Positions 1-7,998 of a stretch of DNA of 38,664 bases are shown piece by piece. The stretch is taken from contig JAJZCK010000003.1 in NCBI GenBank assembly GCA_021846125.1, forward strand, positions 1 through 38,664, written 5' to 3'. Origin of the DNA: Actinomycetes bacterium. GTDB lineage: Bacteria > Actinomycetota > Acidimicrobiia > Acidimicrobiales > Bog-793. The position numbers were made by a program, and so were the translations under genes. How positions within the stretch are numbered: position 1 is the first letter of the stretch; the number at the start of each line of letters is the position of its first letter. The notes below the pieces were generated by a model. That model did not search any database, was not told the DNA's origin, and was given only the letters and a program-made list of their open reading frames with translations.

Positions 1-1
1 C

Positions 2-259
2 CTCGTTGCCACGGGAACGAACGTCAAGACCGCGCAACGGCGTCTCGGGCACTCCTCTGCCTCAGTCACCCTCGACATCTACGCCCGGTCGACAAAGGCT
101 GCCGACCGGGAGGCTGCCGAACGGGTCGGGGCGTACCTTCGCCCGTCACTCGCGCACGCTGGACATCTAGTGGGATCGATGCTGGCCCGGCAACCGGCCC
201 TGACCTGCGCATTTGCCGTGGGCGCTGAGGGACTCGAACCCCCGACCTCAGCCGTGTGA
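2..259 (+). CDS. Tyrosine recombinase (integrase), C-terminal fragment
   Basis: The gene is cut by the window edge; only the last 85 codons are visible. The peptide carries the end of the tyrosine recombinase catalytic domain: LGHSS with the conserved late histidine, then TLDIYAR with the nucleophilic tyrosine. Such enzymes cut and rejoin DNA through a 3'-phosphotyrosine and insert phages or integrative elements at att sites. The frame stays open until TGA at 257-259, so its last 13 or so codons lie inside the tRNA-Val gene on the opposite strand. An integrase gene abutting a tRNA 3' end is the standard arrangement for an integrated element. The rest of the element would lie to the left. Whether the final codons belong to the native protein or come from the recombined tRNA sequence cannot be seen. 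The family call is firm; activity is unknown. Confidence 0.85.
   Translation, partial: LVATGTNVKTAQRRLGHSSASVTLDIYARSTKAADREAAERVGAYLRPSLAHAGHLVGSMLARQPALTCAFAVGAEGLEPPTSAV
219..259. other. Putative attachment site (att) at the tRNA-Val 3' end
   Basis: The 3' half of tRNA-Val coincides with the last codons of the integrase gene. Elements of this kind usually recombine within the T arm or anticodon arm and rebuild the tRNA on insertion. The exact core cannot be set, because the second copy (the other element end) is not in the window. Confidence 0.45.
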
Positions 260-292
260 AGGCTGCGCTCTAACCACCTGAGCCAAGCGCCC
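219..292 (-). tRNA. tRNA-Val (anticodon CAC)
   Basis: Read on the minus strand, the 74 nt fold as a full cloverleaf. The acceptor stem GGGCGCT pairs with AGCGCCC and the discriminator is A. The anticodon stem CAGCC/GGCTG encloses the loop TTCACAC, giving anticodon CAC for the valine codon GTG. The T arm is GGGGG-TTCGAGT-CCCTC. The 3' CCA is not encoded. Its 3' end faces the integrase gene and overlaps it by 41 bp, so this tRNA is the likely attachment site. Confidence 0.95.
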
Positions 293-466
293 GTGCAACG
301 CCTCCGGGCACACCGTTTGTCACGTCGACCTGCGATGCGGCATGCACCGCCGCAGGCCAGCTCACGACACCGGTGTCCTTCCGGAGCCCCTCATGCTAGG
401 CGACGCGCGCCATGCGCGCCGGCGAGCCCCTGTAACGAGCATCTCGAGCGCCCTGACGAGTGCGAG

Positions 467-1927
467 TCAGCCGCGTGCGGCGAGGGCCGACCCGGCTTCG
501 GGGGACAGCACAGCCGCCTCGGCAGCTGCCGCGAATGCCACGATGGCGAGCAAGCCGAAGGCCACCACGAATGGTGATCGAGCCGAGCTCGCCACACCGA
601 CGACCCTGTCGGCCCACCCACCGACGTGCAGCGCGAGCGCCCCTACGGTCACCCCTATCCCCATAGTCAGCTGCTGGATCGTGCTCGAGAGCGTGTTGGC
701 GTTTCCCATGCCTTCGAGCGGTACGTCGGCGAAGACGACCGTGTTGTAGGCGGTGAAACCAGTGGATCGGAAGACCCCGCTCACGACGAGGACCAGCACG
801 ACGAGCGCGAGAGGGGTCCCTTCCGTGAAGGCCGCACAGAGGGCGAGGGTGGCGCCGGCCGCCCCTGCCGAGATCACGAGCACTCGCTTGAAGCCGAGCC
901 ACCGCAAGAGCGGAGTAGTGAACGGCTTGACGGCGATGTTGCCGGCGAACACCGCCACCACGAGCGCTCCCGACTTGAGCGGGCTCCAGCCGAAGCCGTC
1001 CTGGAACTGCAGCGGCAATAGGAACGGTGCCGCCCCTACCGCCATCCGGAACAGCGACCCACCGGCGCTCGCCGCCCGGAACGTCGGGATCCGCAGGATG
1101 TCGAGGTCGATCAGTGGATGCTCGCTCCGGCGGAAATGCACGACGGCTCGCCACACGAGGAGCACCCCGACGCCGACGCACGCTCCGACCACCGTCCACG
1201 AGGAGTTGCCGTCGTCCACGAGCTCGAGACCGTAGACGCACGCGCCCAGCCCGGCCCCTGCCAGCACGAACCCGCGCCAGTCGAGGCGGGCAGGCCCGCT
1301 GGGCCTCACGTCGGGCACGATCCGCGACGCGACGAGCAGCGCGACGAGACCGAGCGGGAGGTTGACGACGAAGATCCAGCGCCAGGAGGCATAGGTCACG
1401 AGCACTCCACCGAGTGCCGGCGCGACCACCGGGGCGACGAGCGCGGGCCATGTCAGGTACGCGATGACGCGAATGATGTCCGCCTTGCGCGCGACCCTCA
1501 GCACGACCAGTCGACCGACAGGCACCATCATGGCTCCGCCAATACCCTGGAGCAGGCGCGTCGCCGTCAGCTCCGCGAGGCTCGTGCTCAGCGCGCACAG
1601 GGCCGACGCCAACGTGAACACGGTGATCGCTCCCGAGAGCACCTTCCGCGCGCCGAAGCGGTCTGCCAGCCACCCACTGACGGGGATGAAGACGCCGAGA
1701 GCGAGCAGGTAGGCCGCTATCACGACGTTGAGCTCGCCAGATGGCACGTGGAACGACTGGGCCATGCGTGGCGCAGCAGTAGCGATGATCGTGCCGTCGA
1801 GGTTCTCCATGAAGAACGCTCCTGCGACCAGAAGCGCGAGACCGCTCCAGGCGGGGCGTCTCCGACTTCCCCTCGACTCCGCGCTCTCGAGGCCCTCGGC
1901 GCAGGAGCCCGTCCCCGTGTGAGGCAT
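467..1927 (-). CDS. MFS transporter, DHA2 (EmrB/QacA-like) drug exporter
   Basis: An integral membrane, proton-driven efflux protein of 486 residues and probably 14 helices. The first helix (about 29-50) carries LDGTIIATAAP, the equivalent of the DHA2 signature LDxTIVNVALP. The loop after helix 2 carries GWLADRFGARK, the MFS motif A. TRLLQGIGGAM and the WRWIFVVNLP stretch are also typical of the family. The length fits the 14-helix group. I chose ATG at 1927; an in-frame GTG at 1942 is also possible and neither has a strong Shine-Dalgarno site. It is divergent from the glycosyltransferase gene with a very short shared upstream region. The substrate is unknown. Confidence 0.88.
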   Translation of the reverse strand: MPHTGTGSCAEGLESAESRGSRRRPAWSGLALLVAGAFFMENLDGTIIATAAPRMAQSFHVPSGELNVVIAAYLLALGVFIPVSGWLADRFGARKVLSGAITVFTLASALCALSTSLAELTATRLLQGIGGAMMVPVGRLVVLRVARKADIIRVIAYLTWPALVAPVVAPALGGVLVTYASWRWIFVVNLPLGLVALLVASRIVPDVRPSGPARLDWRGFVLAGAGLGACVYGLELVDDGNSSWTVVGACVGVGVLLVWRAVVHFRRSEHPLIDLDILRIPTFRAASAGGSLFRMAVGAAPFLLPLQFQDGFGWSPLKSGALVVAVFAGNIAVKPFTTPLLRWLGFKRVLVISAGAAGATLALCAAFTEGTPLALVVLVLVVSGVFRSTGFTAYNTVVFADVPLEGMGNANTLSSTIQQLTMGIGVTVGALALHVGGWADRVVGVASSARSPFVVAFGLLAIVAFAAAAEAAVLSPEAGSALAARG

Positions 1928-2014
1928 GGTCCCGTCTAGCACACGAGCACGAACGGGGCGTATGTGACTTTTGACCCTGGACCCCAGATCCTCGCGCTCC
2001 TAGCGTCGTCTGTG

Positions 2015-3334
2015 ATGCCGAAGTTGCTGGTCACGGTCGGTTCCCCGGAGGTCGCGCGGCCTCGGGGCCACGAGGGGAGGACAGCGACCGGGACGCGTCG
2101 GTCCGGGGCGAGCCCGGCGAGCCCGGACTGCGCAGGACCGGACTGCGCAGGACCGGATTGCGCAAGCCAGCTGGACGGCACGGGTGGAGCGACACCAGCG
2201 TCAGGCACGCGGAGATCGGTCACCATCGTCGGGACCTATCCGCCGACGATGTGCGGTCTCGCCACGTTCACCGGCAACGTGCGCGACGCGCTCAAGGCAT
2301 CCAACGCGGACTGGGACGTACGCGTCGTCCGCGTGCTCGACCACCCGGAGCCGGTACCGGCCGCGGAAGTGGTCGCGCAATGGGTCCCGGGAGATCGGAC
2401 GTCGCTCGATCGCGCCCGCGATGCACTCGCGTCGTCCGACATCGTGGTCGTCCAGCACGAGTACGGACTGTTCGGCCCCGACGACGGTATCGCCGTGCTG
2501 GACCTCGTCGACGAGATGCGGCCCCCACTGGTGGTCGTCCTGCACACGGCGCTGCTCGAGCCGAGCCCTCGTCAGCGTCGGATCCTCGACCACCTGATTG
2601 GTGCCGCGGCGGCCGTGATCGTCCAGAGCGATGCGGCGCGCCGGCACCTCGCAGCGATCTACGGCAGCGAGCTCTCGAGGGTGGTCGTCGTGCCACACGG
2701 TGCCGCCGAGAACTTCGCCGGTCCGGTGCTCGAGGACGTGCCCCATCCTGCAGTGCTCAGCTGGGGTCTGCTGAGCCCGGGCAAGGGGATCGAGCACGGC
2801 ATCGCAGCCGTCGCCAGGCTCGGCCGGCGACGGCCGCCTCCGACCTTCGTCGTGGCGGGGCAGACCCACCCGAAGGTCCTCGCAGCGCACGGCGAGGTCT
2901 ATCGCGACAGCCTCGTCCGCCTCGCCCGTGACCTCGGAGCCGCTGACCGGGTGCGCTTCGACGACAGCTACCGGGACTGGACATCGCTCCGCGCGCTCGT
3001 GCGGAGCGCCGATGTCGTCCTGCTCGCGTACGACTCGCGCGAGCAGGTCAGCTCGGGCGTGCTCGCCGAGGCGCTCGCCTCCGGGAAGCCGGTCGTCGCA
3101 ACCCGCTTTCCCCATGCCGTCGAGCTGTTGGGCGGCGGGGCGGGCATCCTCGTCGACCAGGGGGACGTCGTCGGGATGAGCGAGGCGATCGACCGGGTCC
3201 TCTACCAACCGGCCGTGGCACGTGCCATGGCCACGGCCGCCCGGCGCGCCGCCATACCCTTGCTCTGGCCTGCAGTCGGGCTCCGCTACCGCACGGTCCT
3301 CGAAGGAGCTCTGGCCGCTCGCGCCATCACGTGA
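2015..3334 (+). CDS. Glycosyltransferase family 4 protein
   Basis: A predicted cytosolic or membrane-associated retaining GT-B glycosyltransferase. The conserved part begins with VTIVGTYPPTMCGLATFT, the N-terminal nucleotide-binding loop of the GT4 group. It continues with the inter-domain piece SWGLLSPGKGIEHG and ends with SSGVLAEALASGKPVVATRF, which holds the acidic residues that contact the sugar nucleotide. The donor and acceptor are unknown. The start is uncertain. GTG 1964 and ATG 2015 are both in frame, and neither has a clear ribosome site. The first 70 or so residues are low in complexity and include a PDCAG repeat, so translation may begin elsewhere. No cell-wall or capsule genes adjoin it; its neighbour is the divergent exporter. 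Confidence 0.8.
   Translation: MPKLLVTVGSPEVARPRGHEGRTATGTRRSGASPASPDCAGPDCAGPDCASQLDGTGGATPASGTRRSVTIVGTYPPTMCGLATFTGNVRDALKASNADWDVRVVRVLDHPEPVPAAEVVAQWVPGDRTSLDRARDALASSDIVVVQHEYGLFGPDDGIAVLDLVDEMRPPLVVVLHTALLEPSPRQRRILDHLIGAAAAVIVQSDAARRHLAAIYGSELSRVVVVPHGAAENFAGPVLEDVPHPAVLSWGLLSPGKGIEHGIAAVARLGRRRPPPTFVVAGQTHPKVLAAHGEVYRDSLVRLARDLGAADRVRFDDSYRDWTSLRALVRSADVVLLAYDSREQVSSGVLAEALASGKPVVATRFPHAVELLGGGAGILVDQGDVVGMSEAIDRVLYQPAVARAMATAARRAAIPLLWPAVGLRYRTVLEGALAARAIT
2124..2168 (+). repeat. 15-bp tandem repeat, three copies
   Basis: The unit CGGACTGCGCAGGAC occurs at 2124-2138 and 2139-2153 without change, then degenerates at 2154-2168. It is in frame with the glycosyltransferase and would encode PDCAG repeats just before the conserved domain. 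Confidence 0.9.
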
Positions 3335-3409
3335 CCGGGGATGGCGGCGCCCGCCCTTGCCCCGGAGCCTCCCGGCCAACGGTGCCCCCGACGATCTTCA
3401 GACGACGGC

Positions 3410-4429
3410 CTAGATGGCGACGAGCACCTTGACGTGCTCCCCCGAGGCGGAGAGCGCGAAGGCCTCGGCGACGAGATCCATGGGACGGGTCGCCGTGACG
3501 ATGTCCGCGGCCCGCACGGCGCCGCGGCGCAGGAGGTCGATCGACTCGGCGAAGTCCTCGGGCAGGTAGGTCGCGCTCCCCTGGATCCGGATCTGGTGGT
3601 CCTGGACCAGCGGGAGGGGGACGGTCACCGCCCGGGCCGGCACGCCGACGATGACCACGGTCCCACCCTTGTCGGCCATCGCGATCGCCTCGCTCACGGT
3701 GCTCTCGACGGCCACGCAGTCGAAGACGACGTCCGCGCTCTCGCCGAGGGCAGCTCGGACCTCGCCGACGACGTCCGGGGCCATGGCGTCCACCGAGGCG
3801 TCGGCCCCCAGCGCGACGGCCCGGGCGCGCTTCGACCCGACGACGTCGGTCACGACGATCCGCGCTGCACCGTGCGCTAGGCAGACCGCGAGGACGAGCA
3901 GGCCGATCGTCCCCGCTCCGAGGATCGCGACTGTCCTGCCGGTGACGTCGCCCGCGGTCCGGACCGCATGCACAGGCGTCGCAAGAGGCTCGATCAGGAC
4001 AGCGGTGCGGTCGTCGATGTCGTCAGGCACGACGTGCAAGCGGTCGGCGGGCAGGGTGAAGTAGGTGGCCATGCCGCCCTGGCCGTACCCACACCCGAAG
4101 AACTGGAGCCCCTCGCAGAGGTTCTGCCTGCCCGACGTGCACATCTTGCAGTGCCAGCACGGCAGGTCCGGCTCCACCGTCACCCGCTGTCCGGGCCGAA
4201 TGCCCTCGACCGAGGCGTCGACCGACTCGACGACGCCGACCACCTCGTGACCGGGGAAGTACGGAGGCGGGACGAAGGGGTGGGTGCCGTGCGCGGCATG
4301 GGTGTCGGACCCGCAGACGCCGACGACGACGCTTTTCACGAGCACCTCGCCCGCCCGCGGGACGGGCACGTCTGCGGCCTCCACGTCGATCCGGTCACGG
4401 CGCACGACGACCCGTCGCATGGTTGTCAT
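3410..4429 (-). CDS. Zinc-binding alcohol/polyol dehydrogenase (MDR family)
   Basis: A 339-residue NAD(P)-dependent medium-chain dehydrogenase of the sorbitol/threonine dehydrogenase type. It would interconvert a secondary alcohol of a polyol and a ketose. Catalytic zinc ligands are visible as C39 (GVCGSD), H61 and E62 (GHE). The structural zinc site is C91, C94, C97 and C105. The NAD fold shows ILGAGTIGLL. ATG 4429 has a strong AGGAGGAG site a few bases upstream, which fixes the start. It is the last gene of the long catabolic operon, 59 bp after the mannitol-type dehydrogenase. Oxidation of an imported hexitol, or reduction of a keto-sugar, fits the context. The substrate is inferred only. 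Confidence 0.85.
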   Translation of the reverse strand: MTTMRRVVVRRDRIDVEAADVPVPRAGEVLVKSVVVGVCGSDTHAAHGTHPFVPPPYFPGHEVVGVVESVDASVEGIRPGQRVTVEPDLPCWHCKMCTSGRQNLCEGLQFFGCGYGQGGMATYFTLPADRLHVVPDDIDDRTAVLIEPLATPVHAVRTAGDVTGRTVAILGAGTIGLLVLAVCLAHGAARIVVTDVVGSKRARAVALGADASVDAMAPDVVGEVRAALGESADVVFDCVAVESTVSEAIAMADKGGTVVIVGVPARAVTVPLPLVQDHQIRIQGSATYLPEDFAESIDLLRRGAVRAADIVTATRPMDLVAEAFALSASGEHVKVLVAI

Positions 4430-4488
4430 CTCTGCTCCTCCTGTGTTCGATGGTCGATGGGGTCCAGAGACACCTGACGCCGCACGGG

Positions 4489-5988
4489 TCAGCTCGTCCC
4501 CGGACGATCTGCGATCTGGTCGAGCTGCTCGAGAGTCCCGCGTACCCCTCGCTCGTAGATCGAGCCGAGGATCGACTCGTAGAGACCCGTGAACCTCGGA
4601 GAGTCGGCGAGGTCGCCGAACATCTCACGATTGGCGTCGAGAAATGCGAGCGGCTCGTGGCGCTGTCTACGGGCGGCCGCCATGAGCCTCCCCCTGATCC
4701 GATCTTCGACGTCGATCGGCTCGCCCCCTTCGTCCACTCCGTCGGCATAGCGAGCCCAGCTTGCCACCACCGCGGTCGCTCGCGTGACGGGCCCGCCAAC
4801 GCCGATCTGGTGCCGGATGACCGGAAGGAGGAACTTGGGTATGCGGTCGGAGGTGTCCCTGCACAGCCGAGCAACGGTGTCGCAGACGGCCGCGTTCGAA
4901 AAGCGCTCGATGAGGCTCCGCGCGTAGCTGTCGAGATCGATGCCTGGTACGGGGCGAAGGGTCGGAATGGCCTCGCCTGTCATATAGTCCCAGAGAAACT
5001 TGGCAAACAACGGGTCCTGGGCCACCTCGTGGACGAGGCGATGACCGGCGAGATATCCCGCGTAGCAAAGTGCCTGGTGGCCAGCGTTCAACATTCTTAG
5101 CTTCATCAGCTCGTAGGGCTCGACGTCGGGGACCAGGTGCACGCCGGCATCCTCGAATGGCGGGCGACCGTCGCCGAAGCTGTCCTCGAGGACCCACTGG
5201 CTGAACGGTTCGCACAGCACGGGCCACCGGTCGTCGACGCCGAAGCGCCTGCTTACCTCGAGGCGGTCAGCGTCGGTCGTCTGCGGTGTGATCCGATCCA
5301 CCATGGAGCTCGGGAAGCGCACTTCGTCGGCAACCCAGCTACCGAGCTCCCGGTCACGCAGGTGTGCGAAGCTCGCAAAGGCCGCGCGGGCAACGGCACC
5401 GTTGGCCTGGATGTTGTCGCACGACACGACGGTGAACGCTGGGACTCTCCGCTCACGTCGTCGCGCGAGCGCCTCGACGACCACGCCGAAGACCGTCGAC
5501 GGGGCCGTCGCATGTGCAAGGTCCCCCAGCACCTCAGGATTGGTCTCGTCGAAGGAGTCGGTAGACGGGTCGATGTTGTACCCGCCCTCGGTGATCGTGA
5601 GCGACACGATCCGGATCGCCGGCGACGCGAGCCTTTCCACAAGTCGCTGAGGGTCGTCAGCGAGGAGCAGGTAGTCGACGATCGAGCCGACCACTCGAGG
5701 CTCCCATCTCCCGTCTGCGTGCTTGACCACGACGGTGTACAGGCCGTCCTGCGCGACGAGGACATCGCGCATGGCACGCCCGGAGCCCAGCACGCTCGCC
5801 CCGCAGACTCCCCAGTCCATGGCCGATCCTCGGTTCATCAGTTGGTCCAGGTACACGGCTTCGTGGGAGCGGTGGAACCCGCCTACGCCGATGTGCACGA
5901 TCCCGGCGCTCACCGCGGAGCGGTCGAAGCTCGGGACGGCCACGCGAGAGCCCAAGAGCGTCAATGTCCGAGCATTCAAAGCCAGCAT
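4489..5988 (-). CDS. Mannitol dehydrogenase family protein (mannitol 2-dehydrogenase or fructuronate reductase)
   Basis: A 499-residue member of the polyol-specific long-chain dehydrogenase family, which includes mannitol 2-dehydrogenase, arabinitol dehydrogenase and UxuB fructuronate reductase. The N-terminal Rossmann signature HIGVGGFHRSHEAVY lies around residues 32-46. The catalytic K-x4-N-x2-H motif is K296, N301, H304. The open frame extends upstream to 6177, but ATG 5988 is preferred: GGAGAG precedes it and the family's N-terminus starts here. Next to a mannonate dehydratase, the UxuB role (fructuronate to mannonate) is attractive. With the FGGY kinase and aldolase in the same operon, oxidation of a hexitol to a ketose is an equal candidate. 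Confidence 0.85.
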   Translation of the reverse strand: MLALNARTLTLLGSRVAVPSFDRSAVSAGIVHIGVGGFHRSHEAVYLDQLMNRGSAMDWGVCGASVLGSGRAMRDVLVAQDGLYTVVVKHADGRWEPRVVGSIVDYLLLADDPQRLVERLASPAIRIVSLTITEGGYNIDPSTDSFDETNPEVLGDLAHATAPSTVFGVVVEALARRRERRVPAFTVVSCDNIQANGAVARAAFASFAHLRDRELGSWVADEVRFPSSMVDRITPQTTDADRLEVSRRFGVDDRWPVLCEPFSQWVLEDSFGDGRPPFEDAGVHLVPDVEPYELMKLRMLNAGHQALCYAGYLAGHRLVHEVAQDPLFAKFLWDYMTGEAIPTLRPVPGIDLDSYARSLIERFSNAAVCDTVARLCRDTSDRIPKFLLPVIRHQIGVGGPVTRATAVVASWARYADGVDEGGEPIDVEDRIRGRLMAAARRQRHEPLAFLDANREMFGDLADSPRFTGLYESILGSIYERGVRGTLEQLDQIADRPGTS

Positions 5989-6094
5989 CTCTAGCTCTCC
6001 GGTATCTTGCCAGGAGGGTGCACGTGCCCCCTCGCGTGTGAGCGCTTCGACCACCACGACGATCCGTCGCAGGCGGCATCCCGAGCTCTCGTGC

Positions 6095-7117
6095 TCATCC
6101 GAGCGAGTCGAGGGCTCCCTGGAGGTAGCCGATCGCGTGGGCCCTGCCCCGGCTGCAGTACGAGCCGGTGCCGACACCCACCCACGTGTCCTCGTCGAAG
6201 ATCATCGCGGGCACGTGGTCGTCGATGACGAAGCCGTCGAAGCCCACGCGCGCGAGCCGGCGCATCACCTCGGCCGGCTTGTAGTTGCCTTCACCGAGAA
6301 AGCACTCGCGAAATGCAGGGACGCTCCCCTGCACGTCGCGGAAGTGCACGTAGAAGATCTGGCCCTTCGGGCCGAGAGCGTCTACCACGTCGTGGACCGC
6401 GCCCTCGCCGCCCATCTCCGAGACGGTCCCGAGGCACAGGTCGAGACCCCACACGGGGCTGCCGCCGGCCATGTCCATCGCGCGGACGAGGGACTCCGGG
6501 GAGACGAAGATCCGCTCTGCGCCCCCGAGGGGCACGCCCACGGGCGGGTCGTCGGGATGGAGCGCGAGCCGCAGGCCCACCTCCTCCGCGACGGGCAGCA
6601 CCGCGTCGAGGAAGTACCCGTAGTTCGCCCAGAGCTGCTCGGCGGTGACGGGCTCCGTGAGGCTCTCGTCGGGGGAGAGCTTGTAACCCCGGAGCGCGTT
6701 CCCCTCCGCCGCCCTCGCGAGGTCGAAGGCCGTCACCCGCGCACCACCGCGGCCGGCCGCGTCGACGTCGGTCCGCCAGACGTAGGTGGCTATGAAGTTG
6801 TAGCCGAGGACGGGGATCCCGGCTGCGGCCACGTTGCGCACCGTCGCCTGGAAGCCTTCGATCTGCTCGTCCCGCCGTGGACCCCCGCGCTGGATCTGGT
6901 CGAAGTGCGCGCGTGGGACGTTCTCCAGGCCCTCGAGCACGAGCCCGTAGCGCTCGACCTCCTCGCGGAGCGCCACCAGCTCGGCGAGGGACCACCGTCC
7001 GCCGTCGCCGGTGAGGTTCGACGGCGTATGGAGCTGCACCCCGGTCAGCCCCAGCTGGCGGGCGAAGGTGGCTATCGACTCGTCGAAGTGCTCGACATGG
7101 CCGAGGGCGACACGCAT
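6095..7117 (-). CDS. uxuA: Mannonate dehydratase family protein
   Basis: A 340-residue TIM-barrel protein of the UxuA family, which dehydrates D-mannonate to 2-keto-3-deoxygluconate using a divalent metal. Family marks are GYNFIATYVWRT, the metal-site stretch LALHPDDPP, the ordered acids in WGLDLCLGT, and YVHFRDVQGS near the C-terminus. The upstream open frame is much longer (to 8116) but that part is the antisense-like shadow of the SDR gene; MRVALGHVEH at 7117 is the family start. It lies 41 bp after the SDR and 106 bp before the mannitol-type dehydrogenase. No KDG kinase or KDPG aldolase is recognisable in the operon, so the fate of its product, if it is KDG, is open. Confidence 0.85.
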   Translation of the reverse strand: MRVALGHVEHFDESIATFARQLGLTGVQLHTPSNLTGDGGRWSLAELVALREEVERYGLVLEGLENVPRAHFDQIQRGGPRRDEQIEGFQATVRNVAAAGIPVLGYNFIATYVWRTDVDAAGRGGARVTAFDLARAAEGNALRGYKLSPDESLTEPVTAEQLWANYGYFLDAVLPVAEEVGLRLALHPDDPPVGVPLGGAERIFVSPESLVRAMDMAGGSPVWGLDLCLGTVSEMGGEGAVHDVVDALGPKGQIFYVHFRDVQGSVPAFRECFLGEGNYKPAEVMRRLARVGFDGFVIDDHVPAMIFDEDTWVGVGTGSYCSRGRAHAIGYLQGALDSLG

Positions 7118-7158
7118 GGAGCGGCGATCTTTCCCGGACGCGGCGGCGCGCGGATGCG

Positions 7159-7998
7159 TCACGAGGAACCCTGGCCCGGCAGGCTGACGGGGATCCCGGC
7201 GAGCAGGCCACCGTCGGCGCGGACGTCCTCGCCTGTCACGAATGACGCCTCCGGGCTCGCGAGGAAGCTGACGACTGCCGCGATCTCGTCGGGGCGGGCG
7301 AGCCTGCCGAGCGGGTGTGCGAGACCCCAGCGACGCATGAGCGCCGCCGGGTCCTCGCCCGCCGAAGCGAACAACTCCGCCGATCGGCGCAGCATCGGCG
7401 TGTCGACCGATCCAGGTGAGACGGTGTTGACGCGCACGCCGTAGGCGGCCTCGTCGAGCGCCATCGCGCGCGCGAGCGCGCCGAGCGCCCCCTTGCTCGC
7501 GGCGTAGGCGGCCACCCCCGTCTGGCACGCGTCGGCCTGCACGGAGGAGACCACCACGACCGCACCGCGCGAGCTGGCGCGCAGCAGCGGCAGGGTTGCC
7601 TTCGCCGCGACGAACACCCCGGTCAGGTTGACCCTCAGCACCTCGTCCCAGGTCTGCATCGTCGTCTCGACAACGTCGCCGTAGCGCTGTATCCCGGCAC
7701 TCGTGACGAGGATGTCGCACCCGCCGTGCTCCTCGCGCACATGGCGTGCGATACCCACCATCGCGTCGAGGTCGGCGACGTCGGCGACGGCCGAGGACGC
7801 CCGCCCGCCTGCGCTGCCGACGCGCTCCGTCGTCGTGCCGAGCCCGGCCGCGTCGCGGTCGACCACCACGACCGTCGCCCCTTCGGCACCGAGCCGCTCG
7901 GCGACCGCCGCCCCGATCCCGCTTGCGCCGCCGGTGACGAGCGCGACCGATCCGAGGTGTCGCTGCGCCACCGGGCTCCCTGCGCCTGCCGGGCTCAT
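7159..7998 (-). CDS. SDR family oxidoreductase
   Basis: A 279-residue classical short-chain dehydrogenase. The cofactor loop TGGASGIG is at residues 22-29, a D follows the second strand (VVVVDRD, favouring NAD), and the catalytic Tyr and Lys are Y165 and K169 in YAASK. The C-terminal ASFVTGEDVRADGG is the usual substrate-side end of the family. Its ATG overlaps the stop of the FGGY kinase gene (ATGA, 7995-7998), so the two are translationally coupled. In such operons SDRs oxidise a sugar, polyol or aldonate. The specific substrate cannot be assigned. Confidence 0.87.
   Translation of the reverse strand: MSPAGAGSPVAQRHLGSVALVTGGASGIGAAVAERLGAEGATVVVVDRDAAGLGTTTERVGSAGGRASSAVADVADLDAMVGIARHVREEHGGCDILVTSAGIQRYGDVVETTMQTWDEVLRVNLTGVFVAAKATLPLLRASSRGAVVVVSSVQADACQTGVAAYAASKGALGALARAMALDEAAYGVRVNTVSPGSVDTPMLRRSAELFASAGEDPAALMRRWGLAHPLGRLARPDEIAAVVSFLASPEASFVTGEDVRADGGLLAGIPVSLPGQGSS

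Noticed and set aside
1-292. Prophage region
   Set aside because: Only the integrase end is in the window; no phage structural, replication or lysis genes follow to the right, which is ordinary chromosome.
396-1673. Long minus-strand open frame of 425 codons overlapping the exporter
   Set aside because: Arginine/glycine-rich composition with no domain; a frame shadow of the MFS gene in GC-rich DNA. Many similar long frames opposite real genes were dropped for the same reason.
3335-3409. Terminator between the convergent glycosyltransferase and polyol dehydrogenase genes
   Set aside because: No stem of convincing length with a T tract could be drawn in this 75-bp gap.
6036-6051. Possible second LacI-type operator around AGCGCT upstream of the mannitol-type dehydrogenase
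   Set aside because: Symmetry is limited to the central six bases and the half-sites differ from the TGACA-N4-TGTCA pair.
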